Source of the DNA: Oscillospiraceae bacterium | GTDB taxonomy: Bacteria > Bacillota > Clostridia > Oscillospirales > Ruminococcaceae | NCBI GenBank assembly: GCA_015067145.1 | Contig: SVNA01000001.1 | Location: 124,001 to 188,000, forward strand | Direction: 5' to 3' | Length of the DNA: 64,000 bases | In this document: in pieces, positions 62,883 to 64,000 of the stretch | Layout of the letters: each line of letters opens with the position of its first letter | Position numbering within the stretch: position 1 is the stretch's first letter | The notes under the pieces: model-generated | Seen by the model: only the letters and a program-made list of their open reading frames with translations | What the model was told of the DNA's origin: nothing | The model's database searches: none | Position numbers and translations under genes: made by a program

Positions 62883-63115
62883 TTTTATTACCTCTTATAG
62901 ATTTTATCTTTGAATAAAACAGAATATTCTCCCCAACTATACCCATACTTATCAGTCAATATTCTGCTTTTTATTATATAATTATTATTTTTTATCGTAA
63001 CACCAAGGTGTTTTTTTGTCAACGACTGCATAATTTATCCCCTCAATCTGCCATATTATAAATTGACTGTATTTTACTGTTTTGGTATACTTTTAACAGA
63101 AAGGCTGGTGATAAT

Positions 63116-63919
63116 ATGGATATAAGAGAAATACTCAGAAAGCTTGATTATTTCTATGAACAGGGACGGCTTAAAGATGCCGAAAAGCTGCTTGACAACA
63201 CATTGAGCGATGCCATTGAAAGCAGAAATTACAGTGCTATACTGACCGTATACAACGAGCTGGAGGGGCTGTATCGCACCACAGGCAGAGCTGACAAGGC
63301 TGCTGATATTTCTGACAAGGCTCTGGAACTTATCGTTCAAATGGGGCTTGGCGGCACTACCCACCATGCCACAACCCTGCAGAATGGTGCAACTGCAAAC
63401 CGCGTGGCAGGAAATTTTGCAAAATCACTGGATATGTACTGTCAGGCAGCAGAAATATACAAAAATCTCGGCCAGCAGACCAGCTATCAGATGGCAAGCC
63501 TTTACAACAATATCAGCCATATTTATCAGAGCCAGAATCAGTATGAAAAAGCAATGGAATATCTGAATATGGCTTTGGAAACAGTGTCAGCAATTCCCGA
63601 AAGTGAAGCTGAAATTGCCACCACCAAAGTTTGCCTTGCACTGTGTCTTATGCCTATGCAGCATATGAATGAAGCTGAAACTTACCTTAAAGAAGCTATC
63701 GGATATTATGAAAGCCCACTAGGTTCAACTGATGGACATTATGGCTCTGCACTGTCTGCTATGGGTGAATATATGTGGCGGAAAAAGGATTACGAAAGTG
63801 CAATTTTCTATTACGAAAAAGCTTTGAAAACAACCTTTGAACGTTTTGGCGAAAATTACGGATGTAAAATAATCCGCAATAATCTTGAAAAAATCCGCAT
63901 GGAAATGGAAAACAATTAA
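63116..63919 (+). CDS. TPR-repeat protein
   Basis: A 267-residue helical protein with about five tetratricopeptide repeats (for example GRLKDAEKLLDNTLSDA, GNFAKSLDMYCQAAEIY, NQYEKAMEYLNMALETV, KDYESAIFYYEKALKTT). TPRs bind other proteins; no enzyme domain is present. AAAGGCTGGTGA precedes the ATG. It is 17 bases before a DUF4037 gene, and this TPR-DUF4037 pairing recurs in Clostridia, hinting at joint function. Confidence 0.85.
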   Translation: MDIREILRKLDYFYEQGRLKDAEKLLDNTLSDAIESRNYSAILTVYNELEGLYRTTGRADKAADISDKALELIVQMGLGGTTHHATTLQNGATANRVAGNFAKSLDMYCQAAEIYKNLGQQTSYQMASLYNNISHIYQSQNQYEKAMEYLNMALETVSAIPESEAEIATTKVCLALCLMPMQHMNEAETYLKEAIGYYESPLGSTDGHYGSALSAMGEYMWRKKDYESAIFYYEKALKTTFERFGENYGCKIIRNNLEKIRMEMENN

Positions 63920-63936
63920 CCCCGAAAGGATAAAAT

Positions 63937-64000
63937 ATGACAGGACTGGAATTAAGCCGCCGATACTATGAAGAAATCGGCCGTCCTATGCTGAGTGAAA
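63937..64000 (+). CDS. DUF4037 protein, 5' end only
   Basis: Twenty-one codons are inside the window: MTGLELSRRYYEEIGRPMLS. This is the typical start of DUF4037 nucleotidyltransferase-like proteins. GAAAGGA lies 7 bases before the ATG. The rest is beyond the right edge. Call rests on the start motif and the TPR neighbour. Confidence 0.65.
   Translation, partial: MTGLELSRRYYEEIGRPMLSE

Overview
The window is a piece of the chromosome of an anaerobic, low-GC Gram-positive bacterium, most likely a gut-type member of the Clostridia (Oscillospirales/Eubacteriales). This is inferred from strong AGGAGG-type ribosome sites, sigma-A promoters, tRNA genes with encoded CCA, an anaerobic sulfatase maturase, a TM1266-type hydrogenase-system regulator, and clostridial families such as DUF951, DUF4364, DUF4037 and the TIGR03915/TIGR03916 pair. 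There is no phage, insertion sequence, CRISPR array or rRNA. Most genes are ordinary chromosomal genes in tight operons.

Layout. 1-2.0 kb: end of a PTS IIC gene, tRNA-Ala(GGC) and a UDP-glucose dehydrogenase. 2.2-9.7 kb: a complete V-type ATPase operon, read leftward, in the order E - DUF2764 - A - B - D - I - K. 10.1-12.2 kb: a membrane pyrophosphatase with its own promoter and terminator. 12.2-17.5 kb: a housekeeping operon read leftward (DUF951, prfA, tsaC, a small membrane protein, coaE, a lytic transglycosylase, an M18 aminopeptidase). 17.6-18.5 kb: an S1-domain protein. 18.5-27.7 kb: a ten-gene Mrp-type cation/proton antiporter operon with four ion-translocating (NuoL/M/N-like) subunits. 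27.8-36 kb: DUF1622, transaldolase, DUF4364, YegP-like, a heterodimeric ABC exporter and a predicted DNA-repair pair. 36-46 kb: small metabolic and transport genes, including an unusual nucleotidyltransferase-AzlC fusion and an ABC-F protein. 46.4-53.7 kb: a sulfatase locus (ROK-like protein, sulfatase maturase, sulfatase, SsuABC-like importer). 53.8-64 kb: peptidoglycan-binding protein, homoserine dehydrogenase, Na/Pi symporter behind a Pho-box-like promoter, tRNA-Leu(TAG), an AT-rich SHOCT protein, a chromate-type transporter pair, TM1266, a C39-like protein, proC plus a tandem broken proC copy, a TPR protein and the start of a DUF4037 gene.

How the parts fit. The V-ATPase rotor subunit keeps the Na+ ligands known from Enterococcus hirae NtpK. 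The pyrophosphatase has the signature residues of K+-dependent Na+ pumps. The Mrp antiporter exchanges Na+ for H+, and the NptA-type carrier uses Na+ to take up phosphate. Together they suggest a sodium-centred membrane energy economy. In the sulfatase locus the sulfatase has no signal peptide, so the likely scheme is ABC uptake of a small organosulfur compound, then cytoplasmic desulfation by a radical-SAM-matured enzyme.

Most promising observations: the four-pump Mrp operon with a split MrpA and no hydrogenase module; the NTase-AzlC fusion; the cytoplasmic sulfatase/importer locus; the V-ATPase with DUF2764 and no C or F genes; the Pho-box-like repeats before the phosphate carrier; and a proC paralogue broken by a 5-bp tandem duplication. 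All calls were made by reading the sequence; no database search was run.
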